64,000 nt of DNA from Prochlorococcus sp. AG-418-I20 (GCA_003214175.1 QCLZ01000007.1:1-64000), one strand, 5' to 3'. Positions 17,478 to 27,388 are shown, counted from the first letter of the stretch. Numbers and translations: made by a program. Notes: a model not told the origin generated them from the sequence alone.

Positions 17478-18601
17478 TAGGATTCATTCCCAAATAATTT
17501 ACTAAATAGTCCACTACTGGAATTGATATTTTTATCTGAATATTGAGAAGCTAAACCCTCCAAAAGCTCTCGTTCTTCGTCAGTTATACGAGTTGGCAAT
17601 TTTACTTTTACTAGAACTTCATGATTTCCTCTAGCAACTGGATTACCAAGTCTAGGAACACCTTTATTTTCAAGTGAAAGAGTTGTATTTGGTTGAGTAC
17701 CACTTGGAATTTTTAAATTAACTTTTCCATCAACTGTAGTGATTAGAACAGTGTCTCCTAAAATAGCCTGAAGATAACTCACAGATATTTCTGAGTAAAT
17801 ATTCACACCATCTCTTTTAAGTTTTGGATCATTCTTAACCTTTATAAAAACATAAAGATCTCCCGGTGGACCCCCTTTCAAACCAACATTTCCCTCTCCT
17901 GAAACTCTTAGTTTAGTACCAGTATCAACTCCTGCAGGAATATTAATTCTTAATTTTTTTCTGACTTGCTTTACTCCATTACCTCCGCAACTTAAACATG
18001 GATCAGCAATTATCTGACCAGCTCCATTACATGAGGGACATTCTGCTACTTGTGTAAAATTACCAAAAGGCGTTCTCGTAGCTCTCCTAACTTGTCCACT
18101 TCCTCCACATGTTGAACAAGTTTTTGGTCCTGTTCCCGGCTTTGCACCTATCCCCCTACACACTTCACAAGTCTCAAGATGAGGAATTTTAATTTCTCTT
18201 TGTTGGCCAAATATTGCATCCTTAAAGTCAACATTAAGGTCATACCTTAAATCATCTCCTTGCTGAGGGCCTCTTCTTTGAGTTCTTCCTCCTTGTGAGT
18301 TTGGCCCACCAAAACCATTAAAAAAAGTTTCAAATAAATCTGCAAAGCCACCCATATCGCCCATATCAGGCATTCCAGCAGCACCTCCAATGCCTGCTTC
18401 TCCAAACTGATCATATCTAGCTCTTGTTTCTGGATCAGCTAATGCTTCATAAGCCTTACCAATTTCTTTAAATTTCTCTTCAGCACCAGGTTCTTTATTG
18501 ACATCAGGGTGGTATTGTCTTGCTAGTTTTCTATATGCCCTTTTTAAAGTATCAGCATCAGCATCTCTTGAAACTCCAAGTATTTGGTAAAAATCGGCCA
18601 T
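17477..18601 (-). CDS. dnaJ: Chaperone protein DnaJ
   Basis: Type I Hsp40 co-chaperone that stimulates DnaK. The J domain is at residues 1-70 with HPD near 36. A Gly/Phe-rich stretch follows at about 75-105. Four CxxCxGxG-type zinc repeats lie at about 140-205 ([41 protein letters not shown]). The C-terminal substrate domain ends in a short Ser/Phe-rich tail. At 374 aa it is full length. It lies 29 bases after grpE on the same strand, forming a grpE-dnaJ unit. A dnaK gene is encoded far away at 52217. Confidence 0.98.
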   Translation of the reverse strand: MADFYQILGVSRDADADTLKRAYRKLARQYHPDVNKEPGAEEKFKEIGKAYEALADPETRARYDQFGEAGIGGAAGMPDMGDMGGFADLFETFFNGFGGPNSQGGRTQRRGPQQGDDLRYDLNVDFKDAIFGQQREIKIPHLETCEVCRGIGAKPGTGPKTCSTCGGSGQVRRATRTPFGNFTQVAECPSCNGAGQIIADPCLSCGGNGVKQVRKKLRINIPAGVDTGTKLRVSGEGNVGLKGGPPGDLYVFIKVKNDPKLKRDGVNIYSEISVSYLQAILGDTVLITTVDGKVNLKIPSGTQPNTTLSLENKGVPRLGNPVARGNHEVLVKVKLPTRITDEERELLEGLASQYSDKNINSSSGLFSKLFGNES

Positions 18602-18630
18602 TAGATAATTCTCAACTAAAAATTTGGAAT

Positions 18631-19350
18631 CTAAACATCTTCAGAAGTATTTTCCTCTAAATCAGTATCCACTTCAACTGTATCCTTTTCTACTTCCTCT
18701 TGTGAATTATCTTTGCCAGGTCCCATTGAAACTTTGACCAAAGCATGTCTTAAGACTTTACCTTCTAGATGATATCCTCGTTGCAATTCTTCTACAATTA
18801 AATCTTCTTTAAACTCTTCACTAGGCTCTCTTAATACTGCTTCGTGTAAATTAGGATCAAATTGCTCACCAACAACTCTCATAGGTGCAACTCCTTGTTG
18901 TTTTAAAACTTCTACTAATTGTTTATATAATCCTTGATAACTTCTATGAAGAGCTTGAGCTTCTTCACTTTCAGGTTTAAGTTGTTGCCTTGCTCTCTCA
19001 AAGTTATCAACCATAGGTAGTATTGAAGTTAATGTTTTAGAAACAAGTTGAATCTTTAAATCATCTTGATCTCTAGATTGTCTTTTTCTAAAATTATCAA
19101 AATCTGCTGAGATTCTTACATATTGATTTTTTAAAGTTTCATGCTCTTTTTCTAACTGTTCCAACCTTGCATCATTATTAGAAATAGTATTTTTTAATTC
19201 TTCAGTGTCGATTGATTCTGTTTGTTGAGAAGATGATTCATCATTTTCCACTGTTTGATTTTCACTGGGTAAAAAATCTTCAGGAGAATTTTCCTGATTT
19301 GAAGCATCATTTTCTTTCTTATTAATATTGTCTGATTGATTTTCAATCAT
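18631..19350 (-). CDS. grpE: Nucleotide exchange factor GrpE
   Basis: Releases ADP from DnaK. The N-terminal 60 residues are acidic and low in complexity. A long dimerising coiled coil covers about residues 60-120 ([28 protein letters not shown]). The C-terminal beta domain carries [13 protein letters not shown] and [17 protein letters not shown], the family signature. The last 30 residues are an acidic tail. The length of 239 aa fits cyanobacterial members. It precedes dnaJ. No CIRCE-type inverted repeat is seen in the 74 bases before its start. Confidence 0.97.
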   Translation of the reverse strand: MIENQSDNINKKENDASNQENSPEDFLPSENQTVENDESSSQQTESIDTEELKNTISNNDARLEQLEKEHETLKNQYVRISADFDNFRKRQSRDQDDLKIQLVSKTLTSILPMVDNFERARQQLKPESEEAQALHRSYQGLYKQLVEVLKQQGVAPMRVVGEQFDPNLHEAVLREPSEEFKEDLIVEELQRGYHLEGKVLRHALVKVSMGPGKDNSQEEVEKDTVEVDTDLEENTSEDV

Positions 19351-19424
19351 TTTTTTTAAATTTATTAAGACTATTCTCCATGAAAGTCATGCACAAAACA
19401 AGTTGCGGAAGGCCGCACAAATCA

Positions 19425-19919
19425 CTAATCAGATACAAACCTTAATGCAAGTCCGTTATTACAGTATCTTTTACCTGTAGGTAAAGGCCCATCATTAAAC
19501 ACATGTCCCTGATGACCTCCACATCTAGCACAATGATATTCGGTTCTTGGGACAATTAACTTGAAATCAACCTTTGTTTCAACAGCTCCTTGAATTGACT
19601 CACAAAAGCTAGGCCATCCGGTGCCGCTATCATACTTTTTATCTGAAAGAAAAAGTGGTAAATCACATCCAGCGCAATGAAAAACTCCTTTCCTTTTCTC
19701 ATCATTTAGTTGGCTACTGAAAGCTCTTTCAGTTCCTTCCTCTCTCAAAATGTAATAAGATTCGGCAGATAACCTAGATTTCCATTCATCGTTTGATAAA
19801 TTCCAATCTTCCTTAGAAACGAGGGAAGAAGCTAATACTTTCATTGGCTTGAAGATTATTTTTAAGATTGACATGACAGGAATTAGAATAAAGGTTCTTC
19901 TTGATAGAAATTGATTCAT
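19425..19919 (-). CDS. msrB: Peptide-methionine (R)-S-oxide reductase, probably Tat-exported
   Basis: Repairs the R form of methionine sulfoxide in proteins. The zinc cysteines are Cys82/Cys85 (CAGC) and Cys130/Cys133 (CARC), and the catalytic Cys153 is in RYCNNGLALRF. The SGTGWPSF block is at 98-105. Residues 1-31 add an N-terminal extension with a twin-arginine motif (SRRTFIL), a hydrophobic stretch and an LASS cleavage-like end. This suggests export by the Tat pathway to the lumen or periplasm. The start is only 19 bases from the divergent dusA start, so the two promoters must overlap coding sequence. Confidence 0.93.
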   Translation of the reverse strand: MNQFLSRRTFILIPVMSILKIIFKPMKVLASSLVSKEDWNLSNDEWKSRLSAESYYILREEGTERAFSSQLNDEKRKGVFHCAGCDLPLFLSDKKYDSGTGWPSFCESIQGAVETKVDFKLIVPRTEYHCARCGGHQGHVFNDGPLPTGKRYCNNGLALRFVSD

Positions 19920-19938
19920 ATACTTACATCTAAAAAAA

Positions 19939-20943
19939 ATGATTTATACCCAAGATAATTCTATTAAAAAAATTCATAAATTAAGTATTGCTCCAATGAT
20001 GGATTGTACCGATAAACATTTCAGGATGATAATGAGACAAATAAGCTCGAAAGCTCTCTTATATACAGAAATGATTGTGGCCCAAGGTTTAGTTTATACC
20101 AACAAAAAAGAAAAATTTTTAGATTTTAATAAAGAAGAACACCCTATATCAATTCAATTCGGTGGGGACGATCCTAAAATCCTTAAGGAGGCTGCCAAAA
20201 TGGCACAAGATTGGGGTTATGACGAAATAAATTTTAATGTTGGTTGTCCAAGTCCGAGGGTCTGTTCTGGAAATTTTGGAGCTTCACTTATGAAAGATCC
20301 TGACAAAGTAGCAAAATGCATAGATTCCTTAAAAAATAACTGCAACTTACCTATCACTATTAAACATAGAATTGGAATAGACGATGATGATAGTTTTAAG
20401 AATCTGAATAATTTTGTAAGGCAAATTTCAAATGCTGGTGCAGATAGATTTATAGTTCATGCTAGAAAAGCAATATTAAAAGGTTTAAATCCAAAACAGA
20501 ACAGAAATATACCCCCACTTAAGTACGAATTAGTAAAGCAATTAAAAAAATTCAATCCAGATTTATTAATTGAAATTAATGGAGGTTTTACAGATATAAA
20601 TGATTCTTTAAAAGCTTTGCATATTTTTGATGGTGTAATGATTGGAAGATCAGTATACAAACATCCCTTAAGGTGGTCTGAAATTGATCAAAAAATCTAT
20701 GGATGTACATCGAACCCCAAATCAGCTTCAAATATTATCTTTTCGTTAATTCCATACATAGAGAAACATCTAACTAATGGAGGAAAATCTTGGGATATTT
20801 GTAAACACCTTATCAATTTAGTCGAGGGTATTCCTAAAGCAAAAATATGGAGGAATCAAATCACAATTAAATCTATAAATAAAGAATTAGATATTGAGTA
20901 TCTACTTAAATTGACTTCTAGGCTTAAAGAAATGGGTCACTAG
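19939..20943 (+). CDS. dusA: tRNA-dihydrouridine synthase, DusA type
   Basis: Flavin enzyme that reduces uridines in the D-loop of tRNA. The DusA-type features are visible: SIAPMMDCTDKHFR at the N-terminus, the ALLYTEMI segment and NFNVGCPSPRVCSGNFGASL with the catalytic Cys near residue 108. The phosphate-binding FIVHAR and DGVMIGRSVY blocks are also present. At 334 aa it has the expected length. Its stop overlaps that of the convergent RNA-binding protein gene by 4 bases. Confidence 0.95.
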   Translation: MIYTQDNSIKKIHKLSIAPMMDCTDKHFRMIMRQISSKALLYTEMIVAQGLVYTNKKEKFLDFNKEEHPISIQFGGDDPKILKEAAKMAQDWGYDEINFNVGCPSPRVCSGNFGASLMKDPDKVAKCIDSLKNNCNLPITIKHRIGIDDDDSFKNLNNFVRQISNAGADRFIVHARKAILKGLNPKQNRNIPPLKYELVKQLKKFNPDLLIEINGGFTDINDSLKALHIFDGVMIGRSVYKHPLRWSEIDQKIYGCTSNPKSASNIIFSLIPYIEKHLTNGGKSWDICKHLINLVEGIPKAKIWRNQITIKSINKELDIEYLLKLTSRLKEMGH

Positions 20944-21575
20944 TTCTCTTCATTTGATGCATTAGTTTCATTTGAAACACCTCTTTTTCGCCTACTGCGG
21001 CCGCTTTCATAATCAGAGTTATCAGAAGAATTACCATAACTTCTATCTTCCCAACCTTCAGCACCAGAGGATTTATTACTGTAAGAAGCATTAGATTCAG
21101 AATTACCACCATAGCCACCTCCGCCATAGCCACCTCCATTATTACCACCATAGCCACCTCCGCCATAGCCACCACCATTATTACCGCCTCTTCCACCTCC
21201 GCCATAGCCACCACCATTATTACTGCCATAGCCTCCTCCGCCATAGCCACCTCCATTATTACCACCATAGCCACCTCCGCCATAGCCACCGCCATTATTA
21301 CCGCCTCTTCCTCCTCTACGAGAACCCCCAGAGCCTCTTGGTTCTGCTTTATTAATCCTTAATGGCCTTCCCATAAGTTCTGTACCCTGCAATCCGTCAA
21401 TAGCTGTTGACTCAGTTGCTTCATCTGCCATCTCAACAAATGCAAATCCTCTTTTTCTTCCAGTATCTCTTTCAAGAGGAAGAGAACAATTTAAAACTTC
21501 ACCAAAAGGTGCAAATAACTGCAAAACATCTTCACGCTCTGCGCGGAAAGGCAAATTGCCAACAAAAATACTCAC
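20940..21575 (-). CDS. RRM-type RNA-binding protein with glycine-rich repeats
   Basis: A single RNA-recognition motif occupies residues 1-80, with RNP2 IFVGNLPF and RNP1 KRGFAFVEM both intact. Residues 91-155 are five tandem copies of a 13-residue unit, GGNNGGGYGGGGY, with Ser or Arg replacing one residue in two copies. The C-terminal tail is Ser/Arg/Asn-rich. Cyanobacterial Rbp proteins of this layout bind RNA, and some respond to cold. That response is family knowledge and is not shown by this sequence. The gene is preceded by a 114-base A+T-rich gap and overlaps dusA by 4 bases at its end. Confidence 0.95.
   Translation of the reverse strand: MSIFVGNLPFRAEREDVLQLFAPFGEVLNCSLPLERDTGRKRGFAFVEMADEATESTAIDGLQGTELMGRPLRINKAEPRGSGGSRRGGRGGNNGGGYGGGGYGGNNGGGYGGGGYGSNNGGGYGGGGRGGNNGGGYGGGGYGGNNGGGYGGGGYGGNSESNASYSNKSSGAEGWEDRSYGNSSDNSDYESGRSRRKRGVSNETNASNEEN
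21111..21305 (-). repeat. Five in-frame 39-bp repeats encoding GGNNGGGYGGGGY
   Basis: The array lies inside the RRM protein gene. The DNA units differ at several third positions (for example CCACCTCCGCC versus CCACCACCATT), so the array is older than a fresh duplication. Such arrays change copy number easily between strains. Confidence 0.85.
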
Positions 21576-21689
21576 TTTAAACTCAACTAAGAAAATTTAG
21601 CATATGAAAAAACTACCTAAGCAGCTTAATTACAATACTCTAATATTCTACTTCAAAGCATACCCTTGTAGTAGAAAAATAATAGAGAA

Positions 21690-23069
21690 TTAGAAGAACA
21701 ATTTTTTTTCCCAATTATTTATCTCTTTTTGAACTTGGATAAAGCCTGTTCCACCATCACTATTTCTTGACTTAACAACATTCAGAGGTTCAAGATTTGG
21801 AAATACATCCTCATCGAATTCACCATGGAACTTTTTAAGTTCATCGATTTTAAGATCTTTAAATAAAATTTTTCTTTCTAAGCAATACTTAACAATTTCA
21901 CCTACAACTTGATAAGCGGTCCTAAAGGGTACTTTTTTACCAACTAAGTAATCTGCCAAATCAGTAGCATTAGAAAAATCATTTTCTACTGAATGAGATA
22001 AGTTACTTGTATTAAATTCCATCCCCTCATTAATTAAAATAGTCATTGCTTTAATGCATGAAGATATAGTCTCTACAGTGTCAAATAAAGGCTCTTTATC
22101 CTCTTGAAAATCCTTATTATATGCAAGTGGTATTCCTTTGACCATTGTTAACAGTGCTTGAAGATGTCCATATACTCTTCCCGTTTTACCTCTAATCAAT
22201 TCTGGAACATCTGGATTCTTTTTCTGAGGCATTAAGCTACTTCCCGTAGCACATTTATCAGTTAATTTTGCAAAAGAAAACTCATCAGTTACCCATAAAA
22301 TTATTTCCTCAGAAATTTTACTTAAATGCGACATTGCTAAAGCAGCTGCAGAAACAAACTCTATACAAAAATCTCTATCGCTAACGGCATCAATACTATT
22401 ATTATAGATTTTATTAAAACCCAGTTCCGTAGCAGTAAATTTTCGATCTATTTTTATTTTTGTGCCAGCCAATGCTGCAGCACCTAGTGGACAAGTATTG
22501 ACTCTTGACCTTACTTCTTGAAACCTATTGCGATCTCTTTGAAACATTTCGAGGTAAGCCAATAAATGATGAGCTAAAGATAATGGCTGTGCTCTTTGCA
22601 TGTGTGTATATCCAGGAATTAAAGTGTAAATATTTGATTTCGCTAGGTTAAAAAAAGACTTTTGTAGATCAGCGATTAAATTATCAAGATTATCAATCTC
22701 TTTTCTGAGCCATAATCTTATATCTGTACCAACTTGATCATTTCTACTTCTGCCAGTATGTAATTTTTTTCCAATTTCACCAATTAAACTTATTAGCTTG
22801 TCTTCAATACAATAATGAATATCTTCGGAAGGAGGACCAGGAGAAAATTTACCTTCTAAAAACTCATTTTTTATTGTTTCTAAACCATTAACAATCTGCG
22901 AAGTCTCGTAAGATGATAAAACTTGAGTTTTACCAAGCATTCTTGCATGAGCTATAGAGCACTCTAAATCTTCTAAAATGAGTTTCTTATCAAAACCAAT
23001 TGAAGCATTAAACTTTTCAATAAAGGGATTAAGCGAATTATCAAATCTTTTACTCCAAACTTTTGCCAT
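21690..23069 (-). CDS. argH: Argininosuccinate lyase
   Basis: Splits argininosuccinate into arginine and fumarate, the last step of arginine synthesis; argG of the same pathway is at 49455. The fumarase/aspartase-superfamily signature [12 protein letters not shown] is at 276-287 and carries the catalytic Ser. The TGRSRNDQV and YTHMQRAQP blocks (105-113, 154-162) are intact. At 459 aa it is full length. It is preceded by a short gap to the PP2C gene upstream on the same strand. Confidence 0.97.
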   Translation of the reverse strand: MAKVWSKRFDNSLNPFIEKFNASIGFDKKLILEDLECSIAHARMLGKTQVLSSYETSQIVNGLETIKNEFLEGKFSPGPPSEDIHYCIEDKLISLIGEIGKKLHTGRSRNDQVGTDIRLWLRKEIDNLDNLIADLQKSFFNLAKSNIYTLIPGYTHMQRAQPLSLAHHLLAYLEMFQRDRNRFQEVRSRVNTCPLGAAALAGTKIKIDRKFTATELGFNKIYNNSIDAVSDRDFCIEFVSAAALAMSHLSKISEEIILWVTDEFSFAKLTDKCATGSSLMPQKKNPDVPELIRGKTGRVYGHLQALLTMVKGIPLAYNKDFQEDKEPLFDTVETISSCIKAMTILINEGMEFNTSNLSHSVENDFSNATDLADYLVGKKVPFRTAYQVVGEIVKYCLERKILFKDLKIDELKKFHGEFDEDVFPNLEPLNVVKSRNSDGGTGFIQVQKEINNWEKKLFF

Positions 23070-23131
23070 ATCAATTAATAACTTTATATATACCTAATAA
23101 AGCATTTTTTTATATAGGTGACAAAAAATAA

Positions 23132-24475
23132 CTAATTCAATTGAAAAATAACCATAGATGCATCATCTTCTAGATGTCTATTTTGTCCTGTAAAATCGTC
23201 TAATTTTTTAAAAATTTTATTTAAGATTTCTTGAGATGTATAAGTTTGCTTGCACAGTTTTGTAAAAGTCTTAATTAACCTTTGCTCATCAAATCTTTCT
23301 CCTAAAGAATTAGAAGTATCTATAACTCCATCCGTATAATAGAGCACTAGATCATTGTCATTCAGTTTAATTTCACCACAACGATATTCAGCATCTTTTT
23401 GTAATCCTAATACAAATCCCTCAGCATCTAATTTAACAATTTTTTGATCTGAGTTTCTCCAAAGAAGAGGAGGATTATGTGCCGCATTAGCAAATCTCAA
23501 TTTTCTCGTTCTAGGATCATAATCCGAATAGAATAATGTCACAAATCTATGTGATATGTCTAAGTCATTTATTGCTAATTGATTCAAATCATGCAATATT
23601 CTATCTGGAGGTAACCCTGTAAGAACTTCTGCACGTAACATTCCTCTCAACATAGTCATCAAAAGACCAGCAGGAATCCCTTTACCCATAACATCACCTA
23701 TAACCAAGGCCCACCTAGATTTTTCTTTTCTTTTTTCTGATATATTTGTCTTTAAGCACATAAAATCATAATAGTCTCCGCCAAGCTGGAGAGCAGGTCT
23801 ACAATGCGCGGCAAGGTCAACCCCATGAATAGTTGGACAATAATCTGGTAGTAATTGAGATTGTATTTCAGCGCCTGTAGAAATTTCTCTATCTACTTTC
23901 TCATGTTTCTTTTTTGTTTTTATTAAACAATAATTTTCTAATCCAATACCGAGACAGTTTTGTATAAAACTAAAATTAATATCATCAGTGATAGGTTGAC
24001 AAGATATATCATTGCTAAAAATGTAAATAAATCCCCTACATTTTCCTCTAGATATTATTTTATGCGTTTCGATTTTATATTCCTTAAATTTATTTTTTAA
24101 AGAAATTTCAAAAGAAAGTATTTCTTTTAATTTAAAATTTTTAGAAAAATTAAATTTCTTTAAAAAACTATTAATTTGTTCTTGAATTTTTAAAAATTCA
24201 TTACTTGCGGAAATTTTTATATTCTCATGCCATATTTCTCCCTCGTAATCTAAAGGAATAATTAATATAATTTTTTTATCAAAAATATATTTAAAAATTA
24301 AGGATACATAATCTAGTAATTTATTAACATTAGAAAAAGACTTTAAGTAATAAGCCAATGAAGATGCAATTTCCGCGAATTTGTATTTATTACCTAAAAA
24401 TTTTGTAGGCTCATCATCTATAAATTGTTGAATAAATTTACTAGAAAATAATTTTTCTTTTTTATTATTTTTCAC
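23132..24475 (-). CDS. PP2C-type (SpoIIE/RsbU) serine phosphatase with N-terminal GAF-like region
   Basis: The C-terminal catalytic domain, from about residue 195 to the end, has GAEIQSQLLP, LQLGGDYYDFM, VIGDVMGKGIPAGLLMTMLR and LVLYYTDGV. These carry the Asp residues that bind two metals. Residues 30-190 are a weakly conserved alpha/beta region resembling a GAF sensor; this part is an inference from pattern and size. Relatives dephosphorylate anti-sigma-factor antagonists. No such partner or kinase is nearby, so the target is unknown. It lies between ftsY and argH, all on the same strand. Confidence 0.9.
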   Translation of the reverse strand: MKNNKKEKLFSSKFIQQFIDDEPTKFLGNKYKFAEIASSLAYYLKSFSNVNKLLDYVSLIFKYIFDKKIILIIPLDYEGEIWHENIKISASNEFLKIQEQINSFLKKFNFSKNFKLKEILSFEISLKNKFKEYKIETHKIISRGKCRGFIYIFSNDISCQPITDDINFSFIQNCLGIGLENYCLIKTKKKHEKVDREISTGAEIQSQLLPDYCPTIHGVDLAAHCRPALQLGGDYYDFMCLKTNISEKRKEKSRWALVIGDVMGKGIPAGLLMTMLRGMLRAEVLTGLPPDRILHDLNQLAINDLDISHRFVTLFYSDYDPRTRKLRFANAAHNPPLLWRNSDQKIVKLDAEGFVLGLQKDAEYRCGEIKLNDNDLVLYYTDGVIDTSNSLGERFDEQRLIKTFTKLCKQTYTSQEILNKIFKKLDDFTGQNRHLEDDASMVIFQLN

Positions 24476-24542
24476 AAATAATTAAATAGATAAATATGTT
24501 TTAACATTAAATTTAATTTTTTAAAAAGAATTAATTAAATAT

Positions 24543-25835
24543 TTATTTATCTGCCAGCATTGCTTCTACAAATTCATAACTATTAAAAGGTCTTAAATCC
24601 TTTATACCTTCTCCAGCACCAATAAATCTTATAGGCAAATCAACTTCTTCTGAGACAGCCAAAGAAACGCCTCCTCTAGAGGAGCCATCTAACTTAGTAA
24701 TAATTGCTCCAGTTAAATTTGCCGATTTGGCAAAACTTTTTGCTTGCTTTAAGCCATTCTGACCTTGACTTGCATCCAAAACTAATAATGATTCAATAAT
24801 TGCATCTGGAACCTTTTTATCAACAATTTTTTTTATTTTTGCTAATTCATCCATTAAATTATTTTTTGTTTGCAATCTACCTGCAGTATCCACTAGCAAC
24901 AAGTCGATATTTCTATTTATGGCAGAATTAATTGCATCAAACACTACAGCAGCTGGATCCGCATTTTTTGATTGATTAGATATGACATCAACATTACTTC
25001 TCTCTCCCCATATTTTTAGTTGTTCCACTGCAGCAGCTCTAAAAGTATCAGCAGCAGCTATAAGGGTTTTATAATTACTTCTTGATGATAAATATGCTAA
25101 TTTTCCTAATGTAGTGGTTTTACCAACACCATTAACTCCTACTAATAACCAAACATTTAACTTACCCTTTTGAGGAATCAAAATATCTGTACCTGAATTT
25201 TTTATAGGCTTATCGATAATTAATTTTAATTCGTTCTTTAAGAATTTTATTCCCGCTTCACCGCCGACTACTTCTTCGTTTAATTTTCTTCTTAAAGAAG
25301 TAATAACTTTATCTGTTGATGCAATACCTACATCAGCTCTTATTAAGAGTGTCTCTAAATCATCGAGGGATTCTGGGGTAAGAGGATCATCTCCCAATTT
25401 ATCCAATAATTCAGTAACGAAGCCTTTTCGAGTTTCTTCTAATCCTCTTCTTAATTTAGTTAGCCAATCAATTTCATCAATGGAAATTTGATTCATCTTT
25501 TTACCTTGAGCAGCTAATACCATTGCAGACCAAGTAAAATTATCATCAAACTCACCTAGTTCAGTTTCAGGAATTGTTTTAGGAATTTGCTCTAGAGTTT
25601 GTTTTTGCTCTTCCTTCTTAACTAATTCCTGTTTTTGCTCTTCCTTCTTAACTAATTCCTGTTTTTGCTCTTCCTTCTTAACTAATTCCTGTTTTTGCTC
25701 TTCCTTCTTAACTAATTCCTGTTTTTGCTCTTCCTTCTTAACTAATTCCTGTTTTTGCTCTTCTTGTCGTTTTTTTAAAATTGCATAGGCTTGTGCAGCC
25801 CACTCTCTAGATTTATCAGAATCAGTATTTGCCAT
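24543..25835 (-). CDS. ftsY: Signal recognition particle receptor FtsY
   Basis: GTPase that docks ribosome-SRP complexes at the membrane. The NG domain (about 125-430) has GVNGVGKTT at 233-241, DTFRAAAVEQL, DTAGRLQTK, TKLDGSSRGG and the ending GEGIKDLRPF. The N-terminal A region (20-80) is unusual: the 10-residue unit LVKKEEQKQE is repeated five times at about residues 31-80, forming a highly charged helix. The DNA units are identical. Total length is 430 aa. It is 58 bases downstream of nusB on the same strand. Confidence 0.97.
   Translation of the reverse strand: MANTDSDKSREWAAQAYAILKKRQEEQKQELVKKEEQKQELVKKEEQKQELVKKEEQKQELVKKEEQKQELVKKEEQKQTLEQIPKTIPETELGEFDDNFTWSAMVLAAQGKKMNQISIDEIDWLTKLRRGLEETRKGFVTELLDKLGDDPLTPESLDDLETLLIRADVGIASTDKVITSLRRKLNEEVVGGEAGIKFLKNELKLIIDKPIKNSGTDILIPQKGKLNVWLLVGVNGVGKTTTLGKLAYLSSRSNYKTLIAAADTFRAAAVEQLKIWGERSNVDVISNQSKNADPAAVVFDAINSAINRNIDLLLVDTAGRLQTKNNLMDELAKIKKIVDKKVPDAIIESLLVLDASQGQNGLKQAKSFAKSANLTGAIITKLDGSSRGGVSLAVSEEVDLPIRFIGAGEGIKDLRPFNSYEFVEAMLADK
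25602..25762 (-). repeat. Perfect 30-bp tandem repeats in the ftsY acidic region
   Basis: Four identical 30-bp units occupy 25621-25740. They are followed by 22 bases of a fifth unit and preceded by a partial one. Each encodes LVKKEEQKQE in frame. The absence of any third-position change points to recent expansion or ongoing homogenisation. It is not a CRISPR array, because there are no spacers. Confidence 0.95.
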
Positions 25836-25893
25836 TGATATTTATTTTTCGAATTTGATAGTGTTTAAAGTACTACTTATTTATATCAAATAA

Positions 25894-26523
25894 TCATTGC
25901 AATTTTAACGTTTGTAATCTCCTAAGAACTCCATTAATAAATTTTCTTCCTTGCATGTCACTGTATTTATTAGCTAGATTAACTGCCTCATCGCAAGCAA
26001 CAGCAAGAGGTGTTTTCATCAAATTAATATCAACATAGGCTAAACGAAGAATATCTCTGTCTATTCTTGGTAATCTATTTAACCTCCAGCCTTCCATTGC
26101 TTTGTCTATATTAGAATCAATATCTCCGAGGTTATTAATAACCTTACAAATCCTCTGATTAACATCCTCTCTTATTTCAACTTGGCCACTAGAAACTACT
26201 AATTTTGGAAAATCTAAAGTAACTGAGAGTGTATTCATAACAGTTTCAACTTTTTTTAAAGACTTTTTTAACTCATCTCTCACATTCGAAAAAGAAGAAT
26301 CAACACCATCTTGTAATTCGCTATCCAATATTTTTTGTGATGCATTTTCTAACTCTGATTCGCAAATATCTAGTTCATCTCTACAATGAGTGATTAAAGA
26401 ATCCAAAGCAGAATCAAAAATCTCTTCTGTCTGAAATTTATTTAATTTTAAATCACCTTTATCTTTTATCAGACCTAGAGAAATTAAAGATAATTCTCTA
26501 GCGAGGGATCTATTATTATGCAT
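25894..26523 (-). CDS. nusB: Transcription antitermination protein NusB
   Basis: Binds boxA RNA with NusE to promote rRNA transcription. The C-terminal NusB fold covers about residues 85-209, with LPRIDRDILRLAYVDI and PLAVACDEAVNLANKYSD, the family's best conserved parts, and KFINGVLRRL at the end. The N-terminal region up to about residue 90 contains a helical insert that makes it longer (209 aa) than the 140-aa enterobacterial protein, as is common in cyanobacteria. It starts 3 bases after the DUF502 gene stops, so these two are an operon. Confidence 0.94.
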   Translation of the reverse strand: MHNNRSLARELSLISLGLIKDKGDLKLNKFQTEEIFDSALDSLITHCRDELDICESELENASQKILDSELQDGVDSSFSNVRDELKKSLKKVETVMNTLSVTLDFPKLVVSSGQVEIREDVNQRICKVINNLGDIDSNIDKAMEGWRLNRLPRIDRDILRLAYVDINLMKTPLAVACDEAVNLANKYSDMQGRKFINGVLRRLQTLKLQ

Positions 26524-26526
26524 TAA

Positions 26527-27261
26527 TTAAGAAGAAGTATTTGTAGAAGCGCGTAACTGAGAAAACAATTTTGAAAAGGTAGGATTTGTAGTGTTATTTT
26601 TCTCATCTGGATTAACTATTCCAGCAGAAATTATTGTTCTGAAAGCATCTTCAACAGAAATATTTAAATCCTTGACTGAAGACTCAGGCACCAAGGTGTA
26701 CCAGCCAGTAGTAGGATTTGGTGCTGTAGGTATAAAAACACTTAGCAATTTTTCGTCTAATTCAGGCTGCAAAGATGGACCCACATCACCCGTTACAAAG
26801 CCTACGCTATACAATCCCTCACGTGGATATTCAACTAAAACAACTCTTCTAAATCGATTAGATTTGTTACTTAAAAAAGTTTCAAGTAATTGTTTAAGAG
26901 TTTTATAAACTGCTCCTGCTACTGGAATTTTTGATAACGTACCTTCACCAAATTCTAATAACCATCTTCCAACAAAATTTCTCGCCATTAAGCCTATAAG
27001 CAAAATAGCCAAAAGAGGAACAGTTAAACCTAAAGTAAGATTGATTAAATCTTGCAATAATGGATTAAGAGTTATAAAAGGATTTAATTGCTTGGGAACG
27101 GATGTAACTAACGTTAGAACAAATTTACTAACTAATGACGATAGCCAGATAGTTGTTGCTAAAGGTATTACTACCAATAATCCCGCAATTAAATCATTTT
27201 TCAGATCCTGTTGAAGCCTAGATGCTAGATTCGAATCTTGATTTTGATTAGACTCAACCAA
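26527..27261 (-). CDS. DUF502 family membrane protein
   Basis: Two clear membrane helices (about residues 25-50, LIAGLLVVIPLATTIWL, and 70-95, LINLTLGLTVPLLAILLIG) are followed by a soluble domain. That domain has the family's GEGTLSKIPVAGAVYKTLKQL, VLVEYPREGLYSVGFVTG and FIPTAPNPTTGWY blocks. Function is unknown in bacteria; plant relatives (COV family) affect membrane trafficking. It is upstream of nusB and ftsY on the same strand and divergent from queG. Confidence 0.92.
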   Translation of the reverse strand: MVESNQNQDSNLASRLQQDLKNDLIAGLLVVIPLATTIWLSSLVSKFVLTLVTSVPKQLNPFITLNPLLQDLINLTLGLTVPLLAILLIGLMARNFVGRWLLEFGEGTLSKIPVAGAVYKTLKQLLETFLSNKSNRFRRVVLVEYPREGLYSVGFVTGDVGPSLQPELDEKLLSVFIPTAPNPTTGWYTLVPESSVKDLNISVEDAFRTIISAGIVNPDEKNNTTNPTFSKLFSQLRASTNTSS

Positions 27262-27388
27262 AACAACTTTTTTAACTATTTTAATAGTACTAATAATTTA
27301 ACTGTTTTTACTTTTTTGAGATATGTTTTTTTTATAAATTCAAATTACTTATTAGTTTATCCCCGAAAAATAACTTTAATATAAAGAA

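Noticed and set aside
20924-21295. 123-aa Met/Val/Ala-rich frame across the glycine repeats
   Set aside because: It is the shifted reading of the GGNNGGGYGGGGY array of the RRM protein on the same strand. Low complexity explains the open frame.
25599-25763. Regular 30-bp repeats that could suggest a CRISPR array
   Set aside because: The units are contiguous with no spacers and are in frame inside ftsY, encoding a charged decapeptide.
26591-26908. 105-aa frame antisense to the DUF502 gene
   Set aside because: It is fully contained in a conserved membrane protein gene and has no family pattern.
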